From: Microcebus murinus
Lineage: Eukaryota > Chordata > Mammalia > Primates > Cheirogaleidae
Direction of reading: 5' to 3'
DNA length: 64,000 nt
NCBI RefSeq assembly: GCF_040939455.1
Contig: NC_134113.1
Coordinates: 13,254,501-13,318,500, forward strand
Shown: positions 30,760 to 40,869 of the stretch, in pieces
Layout of the letters: every line of letters begins with the position of its first letter
How positions within the stretch are numbered: position 1 is the first letter of the stretch
The notes under the pieces: model-generated
Databases searched by the model: none
What the model was told of the DNA's origin: nothing
Seen by the model: only the letters and a program-made list of their open reading frames with translations
Position numbers and translations under genes: made by a program

Positions 30760-33700
30760 CAACATTTTTCTATAGTAGTTAAATAGGAACCAAGGTTACA
30801 TAGCATACTATTCAAAATGTTCAAAATCCAATCCAAAATTATTCAGCATACCAAGAACCAGAAAGCACTTGATTCCCCTGGGGAAAAGCAAGCAACAGAT
30901 GCCAGTGCCCAGATGTTACAGATGTTGGAATTCTCTGACAAAGACTTTAACGTAGTCATTATACAAATGTTCCAACTAGCAATCGTAAACAATCTTGAAA
31001 CGAATGGAAAAACAGAAAGTCCCATTAAAGAGATAGAAGATATATAAAAGAATCAAATAGAAATTTAAAAACACAATAACTGAAATGTTTTAAGAACTCA
31101 CTGGTAGTAGGTTCAAGTGCAGAATGGAGTTGACAGAGGAAATATTCAGTAAACTTGAAAGTACATCAATAGAAATTGTCCAATCTGAAAAACAGAGAAA
31201 AGAAGATTGAAAAAAAAAATTAAGCAGACCCTCAGAGACCTGTGGCACCATAACAAAAAGTCTAATATTCATATCATCGGAGTTCAAAAGGGAGAAGACA
31301 AAGGGTGCGGTGGCGAAAAAATATTTGAAAAAATAAAGGCTGAAAACTTCCCAAATTTGGCAAAAGCCATAAACATGCAGATTGAAGGTGTTCAGTGAAC
31401 TCCAAATAATATCCACTTAAAGAAATCCACATACACACTCAAACTGCTCAAACTGAAGACAAAGAAAAAAGTCTTGAAAGAAGCCAAAGTGAGAAAAAAA
31501 AAAAAAACATTACCTAAAGGGGAATAATAACTCGAATGACTAGATTTTTCATTGGAAATCACAGAGAGCGGAACTATAATAGCACTATAATATTAGTACT
31601 ATAATGTTTAGTACCATAATATTAGTAATATAATATTACTATATGTGTAGTAATCTACATTACTATAGTATTAGTACTATGTTTAAATGCTGAAAGAGAA
31701 GAATTACCAGTCTGGAATCCTATATCAAGTGATCTATATCAGGAAGGAAGTCAAAATAAAGGCATTCACAGATGGAAACAAACGCACAGTATTTTTTTAC
31801 AGCACATCTTGAAAGTAAACTGCCTTGAAGGAATTGCTAAAGGAAGTTCTTCAGGCAGAAGGGACAGGAAAGGAGGAAAAACTTGAAATATTAAGAATGA
31901 AGATAAGTTGGTGAGGTGACAGATGTGTTAATTAGCTTGATTTAATCTTTCTACCATTTATACATATAGCAAAACATCATACCCATAAGTATATACAATT
32001 ATTCTTTGTCAATTAAAAATAAGTAAATAAAAAGAATGAAGGAAGAGCAAAAGAAATAGAAAATATCAAAGTAATATAATAAACAATTCTCTCCTTTTGT
32101 GTTTTTAAAAGTGTAGTTCATAGTTGAAAGTAAAAATATAACATTTTTCTGATGGAGTTTTTAACAAATTTAGATGTGATTTATAAGATAAAATAAAGGT
32201 GGAGTGGTAAAAGAACGTGTATGATGCTAAGGTTTCTGCATTTCACTTGGAGTGATGAAATATTCATTATAAGAAGACTGTGATAGGTTAAGTATCTATA
32301 TTGCTATTCCTTTTTTGACCATTAAAATTACTATTAAACGAGATACAGTCAAAATCTAAATAGATAGATTAAGATAGAATATTAAAAACATTCAAAGAAC
32401 CCCAAAAAGGCAGGAAAGGAGAAATAGAGAAAAACAAAGGAAACAGAAAATGGTAAGTCTAAATCAAAACATAAATTATTATATTCAATGTAAATAGTCT
32501 AAATACACTCAATAAAAGACAGATTTTCAGAATGAATAAAAATGCGTGACTCAACTATATGCTGTGTATAAGAAACTCACTTTGAATGCTATAGATAAGT
32601 TAAAGGTAAAAAAAAATGAAAAATGACCTATCATGCAAACACTAATAAATAGAAAGCCGGAGTGACTACACTAAATGGACTCTAGGGCAAAGAAAACTAC
32701 CAGCAATAAAGAGGAATGATACATAAGAAAAGGGCCAATTCAACAACAACAACAAAATAATAATCTGAAATGTGTATGCAAACCAACAAGTTTCAAAATA
32801 CATGAAGCAAAACTGACAGAAGTGAAAAGAAAACTAGCCAAATCTAAAACTATAGTTTGAGATTTTAAAACTTATCCTGAAGTAATAGATAGAATTAATA
32901 GGCAAAAATCAGCAAAGATACATCAAAGAATGGAACAAGAACATCAACGACTGGATTTGATTGATATTTTAGAATGTGCCACCCAACAACATCAGGATAC
33001 ACATTCTTTTCAAGTGTATATGAAACATTCACCAAAATAGATCATATTCTAAGCCATAAGATAAATCTTAACAAATTAAAAAGACTTAAAATCACATAAA
33101 GTATGTTCTTTGACTAAAGTAGAATTAAATAATAACATAAAGTCTGGAAAATCAATACAATTGCATATTATCAATACACTTCTAAATAATCTATGGATCC
33201 AAGAGAAATTCTCAAGAAAAATTATCAGATATTTTGAACTGAATAAAACTATAAAAATTTGTGAGCAGTGGCTAAAGCAGTGCTTAGAGGGAAAATGATA
33301 GTATTAAATGTTTCTACTAGAAAAAAGGTCTCAAATCAATAATTTTCACCTTTAGAAACTAGGAAAAAGATAAGAAAAGCAGTATAAACTCAACACAAGC
33401 AGAAGGAAGTAAATAAAGATAAGAACAGAAGTTGATAAAATTGAAAAAAGAAAATCAATGAAACCAAAAACTGTTTTTTTGAAAAGATAAAAAATATTGA
33501 CAAACTTCTACTGAGACTGTGAAAAAAGAGAAGATGCAAATTCCCAGTATCAGAAATAAAAGAGAGAATATCATTGCAGACCCTACAGACTTTAAAAGGA
33601 TAAAAAAGGAATATTACGAACAACTCTACTCACACAAATTTGACTAATTAGAAGAAATAGACCAATTCCTTGAAAAACCACGAACTCATAACTATTATAA

Positions 33701-33945
33701 CTCATTTAAGATGAAATATTAATAGATAATCTGAACAGGCTTATAACTAATAAAGACATTGAATTCAGTGTTTACAACCTTCCAAAAAAGAAACTTCTAT
33801 GCCCAGATGGTTTCACTGGCAAATTCTCCCAAACATTTAAAGAATAAATAACACCAATTTTACACAGTCTCTTACAGAAAACAAACACAGAGGGAATACT
33901 TTCCTATTCATTTTATGAGACCAGCATTACCCTGATACCAGGGAG
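30760..33945 (+). mobile_element. L1M LINE, 5' half retained, 3' half missing
   Basis: ORF1 remnants span ~30810-31500 (GATATAAAAGAATCAAATAG; CCATAAACATGCAGATTGAA; GACAAAGAAAAAAGTCTTGA), followed by the inter-ORF zone (AGGAAGTTCTTCAGGCAGAA) and ORF2 remnants (CACCAAAATAGATCATATTC; AAAGCAGTGCTTAGAGGGAA; GCCCAGATGGTTTCACTGGC; GAGACCAGCATTACCCTGAT). The element ends within ORF2's reverse-transcriptase part at ~33945 with no 3' UTR or A tail. Frames are broken many times (longest 108 codons, wrong strand). Confidence 0.9.
31600..31690. repeat. TA-rich cryptic repeat in the L1
   Basis: ATTAGTACTATAATGTTTAG and related ACTATAATATTAGTA units repeat about six times with variation, inside the L1 inter-ORF part. 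Confidence 0.7.
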
Positions 33946-34094
33946 AGTTCAGGTCTGGCAGTGCAGAATTGAGAGTCAGCAGAGTAATTAATAGCAATGC
34001 ATGCAAAATCCGTGCAATGACTTGAATTCACCCAAGGAGCCCACGTCTAATAAAAAGAACTGCAGGCCATGGTAAGATGCTGGGTACCACGTAG

Positions 34095-34245
34095 GCCTGG
34101 CAGCAAGAAGGGGCTCAGTAAAAGAGACAAAGAAGAAGTGGTCAGAGTTGAGGCTCAAATAAGCAACATCTTCAAGAAGAGGCAAAAGGTCAATGGTATC
34201 AAACGAAGCAGCGAGATTCGAGACAAGAAGAAAAGTGCCTACAAT
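34095..34245 (-). mobile_element. L2 fragment, antisense
   Basis: AGAAGAAGTGGTCAGAGTTG, TCAATGGTATCAAACGAAGC and AGCGAGATTCGAGACAAGAA follow antisense L2 ('GAGTGGTCAACAGTGTCAAATGC..GAGAGATCAAG'). Confidence 0.6.
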
Positions 34246-34480
34246 TATTGTCCAGTTTGGAGTAACAGGCTCCCAAGTCCATCTCACTGGGTTCAAATCC
34301 TGGCTTCACTAGGTAACTCAGTTAACCTGCTGTGTCTTCTTCTGCAAAACGGGGCTGATAATAGTCCCTACTTCAAAGTTAGCTAAGAAAGAGAAGTGAG
34401 CTAAAGGGAGGAAAGTGCATGGCATAGTTGCCAGGCACATAGAAAGTGCTCGATAAATATTAGCTGCAGATAATGCAGCG
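34246..34480 (+). mobile_element. MIR SINE, near full length
   Basis: CACTGGGTTCAAATCCTGGC, TTCACTAGGTAACTCAGTTA, TTCTGCAAAACGGGGCTGAT, AATAGTCCCTACTTCAAAGT and AGTGCTCGATAAATATTAGC follow MIR from 5' to 3'. Confidence 0.85.
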
Positions 34481-34644
34481 CCAACATTCCTGGCAACAAT
34501 CAGACCTAACATAGGTGACGGCAAAATGAGGTTTGCAACCCTATCCCTCCCCTCAGCCAGTCTCATTGCAAACCCACTACTCTTGCCCTTGCAGTGAACT
34601 CTTCCATATTAAAAGGCGGCATGGTGTTGGTCCGGGAATGGTAA

Positions 34645-34745
34645 TCTAGTTCTCCAAAGATGATGGCTCTAGCTCTTGATCTGTCACCAACGAGCTGTGT
34701 AAACCCGGGCGATTCCACTTACTTTCCTGAGCCCCTCATCAATAC
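34645..34745 (+). mobile_element. MIR fragment
   Basis: GCTCTTGATCTGTCACCAAC, GAGCTGTGTAAACCCGGGCG and ACTTACTTTCCTGAGCCCCT fit the MIR core. Confidence 0.6.
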
Positions 34746-35060
34746 TTCCACGTGCCTTCCCCATTTCACACAGTGGCACTTTCATCAGTAGCTGGCATGG
34801 GCTCTTCCCCTCACTGGACATTCCTGAGACTCAACAGCTACTGGCTGAGCCTAAAGTCGCCAGCCTGAGTCCCACCTGGGAGATTTTGAAGATCAGCAGC
34901 CCACTTGTGGATGGATGACTGATGGAGCGACTTCCAAGAAGTCAAGAAGCCATCCAGCCTCTGCTGCCACGCTGTTCATCAAGACCAACCTTCAAAAGCC
35001 GTCTCCGCGTTGGAACAGCTCTCTCCATCCGAAAGTCCTCCCTTTGGGAATGAAAGTAGA
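34746..35060. other. Unassigned sequence
   Basis: No repeat or gene recognised between the two MIRs. Confidence 0.45.
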
Positions 35061-35064
35061 AGAA

Positions 35065-35240
35065 TCACCAGCACCAGAGTCAGGGGACTTGGGTGCCAGA
35101 CCGAGTCTTAATACCAATTAACTGTTGAGATCTTGGACAAGGTACTTCCTCTCTGTGGGCCTTGGTTTCCTCATCTGTAAAATGAGAGTGTCGGCCCGCC
35201 TCACGACAAGCTCAGTTCTGGCGCTTAGATCCTTCATTCT
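35065..35240 (+). mobile_element. MIR SINE
   Basis: GAGTCAGGGGACTTGGGTGC, ACTGTTGAGATCTTGGACAA, CCTTGGTTTCCTCATCTGTA and AAATGAGAGTGTCGG follow MIR sense. Confidence 0.8.
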
Positions 35241-35416
35241 AAAATGAAAGGGACAGAGAGGTCTTCCTGAACTTCGGTGAGTGAAGCTTGCTGGATGGAT
35301 CCCTGAGAATGAGAACAGCTATGATGTCAACCGCCAGTTTCCCAGAGTCCACGGGAGCTATCCAGAGAGCTAAACAAGACCAAAATAGTTTGTTGATTTT
35401 GGGTAAGGCAGTTTTT

Positions 35417-35450
35417 TCCCCTCCCTCCCTCCCTCTCTCTCTCTCTCTCT
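35417..35450. repeat. (CCCT)n/(CT)n simple repeat
   Basis: Pyrimidine tract of CCCT then CT units. Confidence 0.9.
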
Positions 35451-35559
35451 TTGGTTGCCTTTTAATGTTCACAGAAGCGTAGGTTTTAAGCGTACCACGG
35501 CACAAATGCAAGATGACAGGGGTGCGAAATGGGACAAGAGGAACTTATTCTCATAACTG

Positions 35560-35745
35560 CCTCCCGTTCGGGGGGCACAGAAGGAATCCACGCACCGTCA
35601 TCGCCCAATTACTTCTCCTCCTGAAACTCATTAAGGCTTTCTCAATTCATAATCAATACGTTAAAGTCCCTCTGTTTTATAAAACAGCTCATCAATATTT
35701 TATTGTTTTAATAATTTATGTTTTATTACAGAAGCAGATGGAACC
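35560..35745. promoter_or_regulatory. Candidate conserved noncoding block D
   Basis: A run of AT-rich motifs in non-repeat DNA: CCCAATTACTTC, CTCATTAAGGC, ATTCATAATCAATACG, TTTTATTGTTTTAATAATTT and TATGTTTTATTAC. It is dense in homeodomain-like and forkhead-like cores with little drift toward simple repeat. Function inferred only. Confidence 0.3.
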
Positions 35746-35921
35746 CTACAGCACACTTAACCTCTAGAGACAACAGTGAAGAAAGAAAACTTGAGCTGCA
35801 GAATCTGGGCTTCAATATAATCAGCTTTTCTGGGCCCCTGCCTGCAGTGTGGACTTTTGCTGGGAGGGCTGGTGGCTGGGGGATGACTCATCTGACTATA
35901 CACTTCAAGAGGCAAGGGACC

Positions 35922-36170
35922 AGTTCCGACTATTTGTTGAGCATCTGTCAAGCATCAGGCTCCATGCTGAGTCCCCAACAGGCATTGCTTCATCGAATCC
36001 CCCCAGCAGCCATAAGAGAAAGGTATTATTGTCCCCTCTACACAGATGAGGAACCTGAGACTCAGAGTTAGCAAGTGTGTTGGCCACGGCTGCACAGCCA
36101 GGAAAAGGCAGAGCTAGGATTCAAGCCAGGTGGTCTTGCTCCAACATCCATGCCGTTAACCAGTTAACAA
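35922..36170 (-). mobile_element. MIR SINE, antisense, near full length
   Basis: CTATTTGTTGAGCATCTGTC, TCGAATCCCCCCAGCAGCCA, GGTATTATTGTCCCCTCTAC, ACAGATGAGGAACCTGAGAC, GGCTGCACAGCCAGGAAAAG and GATTCAAGCCAGGTGGTC run in order. Confidence 0.85.
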
Positions 36171-36204
36171 CTGTGCTTATACAATGATGGTCACCATCCC
36201 TGCT

Positions 36205-36305
36205 TTTGGAAATATTTATTTATTGAGCAGCAACTTTTCTAAGCACTGGGGATGTAGAGATGAACTACATAGGTGGGGAACTGGGACCTCATAGAGCTAA
36301 CAGAC
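36205..36305 (-). mobile_element. L2 3'-end, antisense
   Basis: TTTATTTATTGAGCAGCAAC, TAAGCACTGGGGATGTAGAG, ATGAACTACATAGG and GACCTCATAGAGCTAACAGA are antisense L2 3' end. Confidence 0.75.
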
Positions 36306-36845
36306 GGGTGGTGTTGTTACACCAAAAACAAGCAAAGGGTTTTGAAAACCAAGAGAACTCAGAACTCCCACCAGATTCCATCCACATTCCCCCTTGCAAC
36401 AAGGCTCCTGCAGCCCATGGCCCTGGTGAGGCCACCGCAGGACTTGCCGTCTCAGCTGTGCTCGTGTGGCCGGGAGCACAGACCAGGACGGGACAGAGGA
36501 GAGAGGCCTTCCTATCAAACTAGGTTTCAAACAGGTCCCCCGACAGGTGTATGCTCTGATGAATACTTTCCCCTGGGACTGTGCTTCCCCAGGGCACCAG
36601 GAGTGTTCTCCTGGGTGTTTACGTTTTCCCAGTGGCTATGATTCCCAGGGGAGCTGTGGTTTGCTGCAGGCCCGGGACAGTGGCTTCCTTCAGAAATACA
36701 CAAAGGAACTTCAGTCTGGTGGAAACGTTTTGCTTCAGTTTCCAACGCAGAGGCAAATGTATGAAAGCTCATTTCCCTATAGTTTCATGGTCTTTTTGCA
36801 AATCGGTCTCTCATGTTAATTCTTAAAACCGGGATTTATGTTTCA
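36306..36845. other. Unassigned sequence with opposed frames
   Basis: Frames of 122 and 117 codons (36273-36819) overlap in different frames and another of 77-81 codons opposes them. No domain is seen. GC is moderately high, which lowers stop density. Confidence 0.45.
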
Positions 36846-36849
36846 TTCA

Positions 36850-36920
36850 GTGTTAGACCTCATTGCCTAACACAGTGCTTGGCACATATTAGGTGCTCAA
36901 TAAATGTTGAATGAATGAGT
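36850..36920 (+). mobile_element. L2 3'-end fragment
   Basis: CATTGCCTAACACAGTGCTT, GGCACATATTAGGTGCTCAA and TAAATGTTGAATGAATGAG are the canonical L2 tail. Confidence 0.85.
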
Positions 36921-36924
36921 CGCT

Positions 36925-37140
36925 GTTTGAGTTCAAAGCCAAGGCTGTCCTTTACTTCCTGTGCAAACGTGGGCAAGTTAACTCACCTCTGTGCATCAGT
37001 TTCCCCACAAGTAAAACAGAGCATGGAACAGTACCTACCTCATAGGAGCTCTCATTAGGAAAAAGTAAGTTAATAGACGTGAAACTCTCAGAAGAATGCA
37101 TGACACATGATGTGCACAAAACAAATGATAGTTTCCTGAT
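36925..37140 (+). mobile_element. MIR SINE
   Basis: CAAACGTGGGCAAGTTAACT, CACCTCTGTGCATCAGTTTC, CCCACAAGTAAAACAGAGCA, CAGTACCTACCTCATAGG and AGTAAGTTAATAGACGTGAA follow MIR sense. Confidence 0.8.
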
Positions 37141-37185
37141 TTCCACACTTGGTATATAGTCAAAGGCCATTTTCAAGATGAATAT

Positions 37186-37650
37186 AATTTTCCCAGGTGT
37201 ATTTTCCCCATGGATATTTGTTCCATTCAGGATATGTTTCTATAGGTATTAATATTTTTCATACCAAGTGTGATTATTTTTCCAGTAGATATTTTTCCCT
37301 GTGCATATGTTTTGGGTGGTCATTCTTACGAGCGAAAATCTTCCTGGTAGCCATTTTTCTAGAAAGGATATTTCTCCAGAGGGTCACCGATTCCCATGTT
37401 TGGCAATGATTTTTCTTCAGTGGATATTTTTCCTACTAAATGCTTTCACATTGAACATTTTCCCCAGATAATATTTTTTTAGTGGGGGTTTTTAGTGAGC
37501 ATTCTTTCTGATGTGCATGTTTCCCAGTATCTCTTTGCTAGACAGCATATGTGTCCATGAGACATTTCTTAGAATAAAGTTTGTCTCCAGCAGCTGTTTT
37601 TTTTGAATAAGTATTTTTCCTACATGTGTTTCCTCCAAGGAACATGGTCC
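37186..37650. repeat. Highly degenerate minisatellite, ~16-base period, ~27-28 units
   Basis: Reading the stretch in steps that begin AT-TTTT gives one unit after another of 15-18 bases with rough consensus ATTTTTCCCAGTGGAT: e.g. ATTTTCCCCATGGAT (37201), ATTATTTTTCCAGTAGAT (~37274), ATTTTTCCCTGTGCAT (~37291), ATTTTTCTAGAAAGGAT (~37353), ATTTTTCTTCAGTGGAT (~37409), ATTTTTCCTACTAAATGC (~37426), ATTTTCCCCAGATAAT (~37457), ATTTTTCCTACATGT (~37613). Units are diverged (many share only TTTTTCC and GGAT), so standard tandem-repeat calls may miss the array. It has no coding frame longer than 70 codons. An MLT1 LTR begins directly at its right edge, giving a minimum age if shared across species. Confidence 0.75.
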
Positions 37651-37652
37651 AT

Positions 37653-38016
37653 TTTATGGGCTGAACTGCGTATCCTCAAAATTCATATGTCGAAGTCTAA
37701 ACTCCAACGTGACTATATTTGAAGATAGGGCCTTTGGGAGGTAACTGAGAGGTTAAATGAGATCAAAGCAGTGGGGCTCTGGTCCAACATGACTGGTTCC
37801 TTGTTAGGAGAGAGAGCGATGAGGAACAGCTGCCCACAGAGGAAAGGCGTGTGGGGCCGCAGTGAGAAGGTGGCCATCTGCAAGACGTAGAGAGACCAAC
37901 CCTGCTGACACTTTGATCTTGGGCTTCCAGCCTCCAGAACTTTAAGAAAATAAATTTCTGTTGGTTAAGCCACCCGGTCTGGTATTTTGTTATGGCAGCC
38001 TGAACAAACTAATACA
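37653..38016 (+). mobile_element. MLT1 (MaLR) solitary LTR
   Basis: TTATGGGCTGAACTGCGTAT, AAAATTCATATGTCGAAGTC, GACTATATTTGAAGATAGGG, GTGAGAAGGTGGCCATCTGC, CACTTTGATCTTGGGCTTCC, AGCCTCCAGAACTTTAAGAA and AAACTAATACA mark a complete LTR. No duplicate 5-base flank is convincing. Non-coding. Confidence 0.9.
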
Positions 38017-38121
38017 CTGCCTGCTACGTCGTATTTTTTTGGTCGGAGCTGAAATAGCAATAACCTCTCTCCTTGAGGCCACTTTGTGCTGGTCACCCAA
38101 AGGCATCCCCCGTTTACCCCA

Positions 38122-38220
38122 TATTGAGCACTAAGGTTTAACTCAACATTAAGGTTTAACTCACCCCAATTGAACACTAAGCTTTAACTCACCCTAATTG
38201 AACACTAAGGTTTAACTCAG
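38122..38220. repeat. Minisatellite, ~30-base unit, 3-4 copies
   Basis: CACTAAGGTTTAACTCA recurs at ~38129, ~38148 (shortened), ~38174 (CACTAAGCTTTAACTC) and ~38203, joined by CCC(C/T)AATTGAA spacers. The second unit lacks the spacer. It starts ~105 bases after the MLT1 LTR. Confidence 0.9.
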
Positions 38221-39290
38221 CAGAAGCAGAAAGTCTACACTGACCCGTGGCTCCCTTTTGTGCTGATGAAAGAATATACTGTCCTAAATCCAGTGTCTTT
38301 TCCAGCCCACAGCTCTCCATAACTCTAGCCCTGCAAAACCAGCTGCATCATTAGGGCTGCGTTCCCACTGATATAGCCCTGAGGCTGTGCCACAAGGTGT
38401 GGCAGATACTGAAGGATCTCAGGAGCAGGAGAGCTCACTTGGGTCCCACTGCCTGGGTAAGCGCACTGGGGGAAGGGGGAACATTCTGCTGTCAGTCTTC
38501 TCCTCCACATCCCTCCCAGCCTGAACGTGGCTCCAGGGACAGTATGTGTTTGGAGCTGTTCGGATCCTCTCCACTAGAGGGCAGCCAATGGTGACATGGC
38601 GGCTGCTGAGAAAAGCCACCCTATACATGCAAATGGCAGGCTCTGGATAAACATGTATTCATTACATGTGAGCATACTGAGAAACGCTGGTCAAAACAGC
38701 CTAGGAGGGCCACCCACACCGGTAGGTAGAGACCACTTTGTCTTTAGCCCCCAAATCACATCCTATACTCCAGTTCTCCAGCTCCTGTAGAACCAAACCC
38801 ACCCACCCCCACTCTGAGTGATGGATTCCACTCCTTCTACAGAGCTAACCACTGAAAGTTTTCTACTCCCTTCTTATCTCCATTATATTTTTTCTCTACA
38901 ACAAAAAATAATCAAAAACAGATTCATACTGAAGTCCACACAATTCATAACAATGAAAAATGTTAGTCCTTCCTCCTCCCATTTCTTTTTTTCACACATT
39001 CTTTTGAAAGAATCAAGGCCTTAAATTAAAGGAATAAAGTCTACTGTATGGAATTTCCAGGGTTAGCTACTTGGGAGAGGCACGAATGGCAGGTGGCGAG
39101 ACATCAGCTGTGGACCTCTCTCTCCCCTCCCTGCACCCAGGAAGTCAGAGAAGCAAAGTTGCCTTGCATGGTGTTAAAGTGCTACCTGATACAAATTCTT
39201 TAGACACCAAACAAGGCACAGAATGCTCTTCCCCAACCCAAGTCAGCACAGGCATCTCATAGAGTGAGAGCTTCATGCAAAACAGATTCT
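38221..39290. other. Unassigned sequence
   Basis: About 1 kb without a repeat or gene that I can name. Opposing frames of 61-69 codons are not credible exons. Confidence 0.45.
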
Positions 39291-39293
39291 CCA

Positions 39294-39739
39294 TGTGTAG
39301 CAGAAAGAATGATGCCCCCCACCCAGATGTCCACGTCCTGATCCTGGAACCTGTGACTATATGACCTTGCATGGCAAAAGGGACTCTGCAGAGATGATGT
39401 TATTCTGGATGGTCCAGGACAGGCCAACATAATCACGAAAGTCCTTATAAGAGGAAGGCAGGAGGGGCAGAGTGAGACAGAGCATTGCAATACTGCACTG
39501 CTGGCTTTGAGACCAGACTTGGGGCCAAAACATTCAGGTGGCTTCCAGAAGCTGGAAAAGGAAGGGACCATATTCTCCTCCGGAGTTTCCAGAAGGAACA
39601 CAGTCCTGCCAATGCCTTGATTTTAGCCCAGCGAGACCCATTTCAGACTTCCACCTGCCAGAATTGAAAAACAATAAATTTGTGTTTAAGCCACTGAGTT
39701 AGTGGTAACTTGCAAGAGCAGCAACAGGAAACTAACACA
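39294..39739 (+). mobile_element. MLT1-type (MaLR) solitary LTR
   Basis: GTAGCAGAAAGAATGATGCC, ATGTCCACGTCCTGATCCTG, GAACCTGTGACTATATGACC, TTGCATGGCAAAAGGGACTC, GAAAAACAATAAATTTGTGT, TTAAGCCACTGAGTTAGTGG and AACTAACACA are the landmarks of an older MLT1 subfamily. The frames of 114 codons opposite are by-products. Confidence 0.85.
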
Positions 39740-40015
39740 CCACTGCCCTGTGGATGCAGAGTTTTTCAATCAGCGTGGGGAGCTGACCTGCAGATATCCC
39801 AGTACACTGAAGGGCTGATCGTTTAGGATGCGGCTCAGATGCCACCTGCACCATCAGCCTGCTGTGCCTCGCCAGGTGGCAGTGGCCTCCCCCTCCTCTG
39901 GGCATCTCCGGCCTACCCTTGACCGAAGGAAAGAGAAGCCACATTCATGGACCATAACGACATACCACAGCAGCCTCTTCAGAAACGCTCCTTCCACCCC
40001 CCCAGCCCCGGAAGG
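39740..40015. other. Unassigned, possibly L2-derived
   Basis: CTGCTGTGCCTCGCCAGGTG and GGCATCTCCGGCCTACCC hint at sense L2 but the match is weak. Confidence 0.35.
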
Positions 40016-40090
40016 ATGTCATCGTCCCCACCTGAGAGGTGCAGAAATAAGCTCAGAGAGGTTGCACAGCCAGCGCCTGATGCTGGAGCA
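40016..40090 (-). mobile_element. MIR fragment, antisense
   Basis: CACCTGAGAGGTGCAGAAAT, AAGCTCAGAGAGGTTGCACA and GCCAGCGCCTGATGC fit the antisense MIR core. Confidence 0.6.
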
Positions 40091-40187
40091 TGATCCCACC
40101 CGTTCTCTCCTGCTGCTCACCTCAGCCCCTCTCCAGAGCACTCTGCCCACGCTCGTGACATTTATCATGTCACCTCAGTTCTGAGCA

Positions 40188-40553
40188 CAGTCATATGTCG
40201 CTTAATGACAGGGATACATTCTGAGAGATGTGTTGTCAGGTGATTTCATCATTGTGCGAGCATAAATACATCAGTACCTCAAAGGTGTACATCAGGAGAG
40301 TGCTCATGCACACCTAGACGGGGCAGTCTACTGCACACCCGGGCGGTAGGGTGCAGCCTATTGTGCAGGCTACAAACCTGCACAGCACGTGACCGTACTG
40401 AATACTACAGGCTGTCATAAAGCAATGCTAAGTACTTGTGTATCTATGCATAGAAAAGGGACGGTAAAAGTAAGGTACTATATAATCTTATGGGACCACT
40501 GTAGTGTACACGGCCCATCATTGACCTAAACTTCATTGTGCAGCACGTGACTG
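40188..40553 (+). mobile_element. MER2 (Tigger-derived MITE), full length
   Basis: Start CAGTCATATGTCGCTTAATG, internal CTGAGAGATGTGTTGTCAGG, CCTATTGTGCAGGCTACAAA, ATAATCTTATGGGACCACTG and end CAGCACGTGACTG give matching inverted termini. The right flank is TA (40554-40555), the left flank CA, consistent with a mutated TA duplication. Length 366 bases. No transposase frame. Confidence 0.9.
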
Positions 40554-40671
40554 TACTTATGTCTCTTTCTCGCCTTTACGCCCAGCCAACAGGCCCTCGA
40601 GGGTCCGCGCTGGCTTCAGCTTGTCTCTCCCCACACCCCTGATGTCTAGTAGATGATCACTAGATATTTCT

Positions 40672-40834
40672 GAAAAGAAAGAAGGGTGACACACAGAGGG
40701 GGAGGGGAAGAAGGGAAGGTGAGATGAAGACAGACAGAAAGGAAAGAAAGAGGGAGGGAGGGAAGAGGGAGGGAGGGACAAAAAGGAAAGTAGGAAGGAG
40801 GAACAGAGGGAGGGAAGAGGGAAGAAAGGACAGA
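40672..40834. repeat. Polypurine (GGAA/GGGA)n tract
   Basis: About 160 bases made almost only of G and A on this strand, with mixed GGAAG, GGGAGG and GAAAGA units and few pyrimidine interruptions. The complementary strand gives artefactual serine/proline/phenylalanine-rich frames. Confidence 0.9.
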
Positions 40835-40869
40835 ATCGAACACCTATGAGAGGCTTTCAGCTTGTCCCC

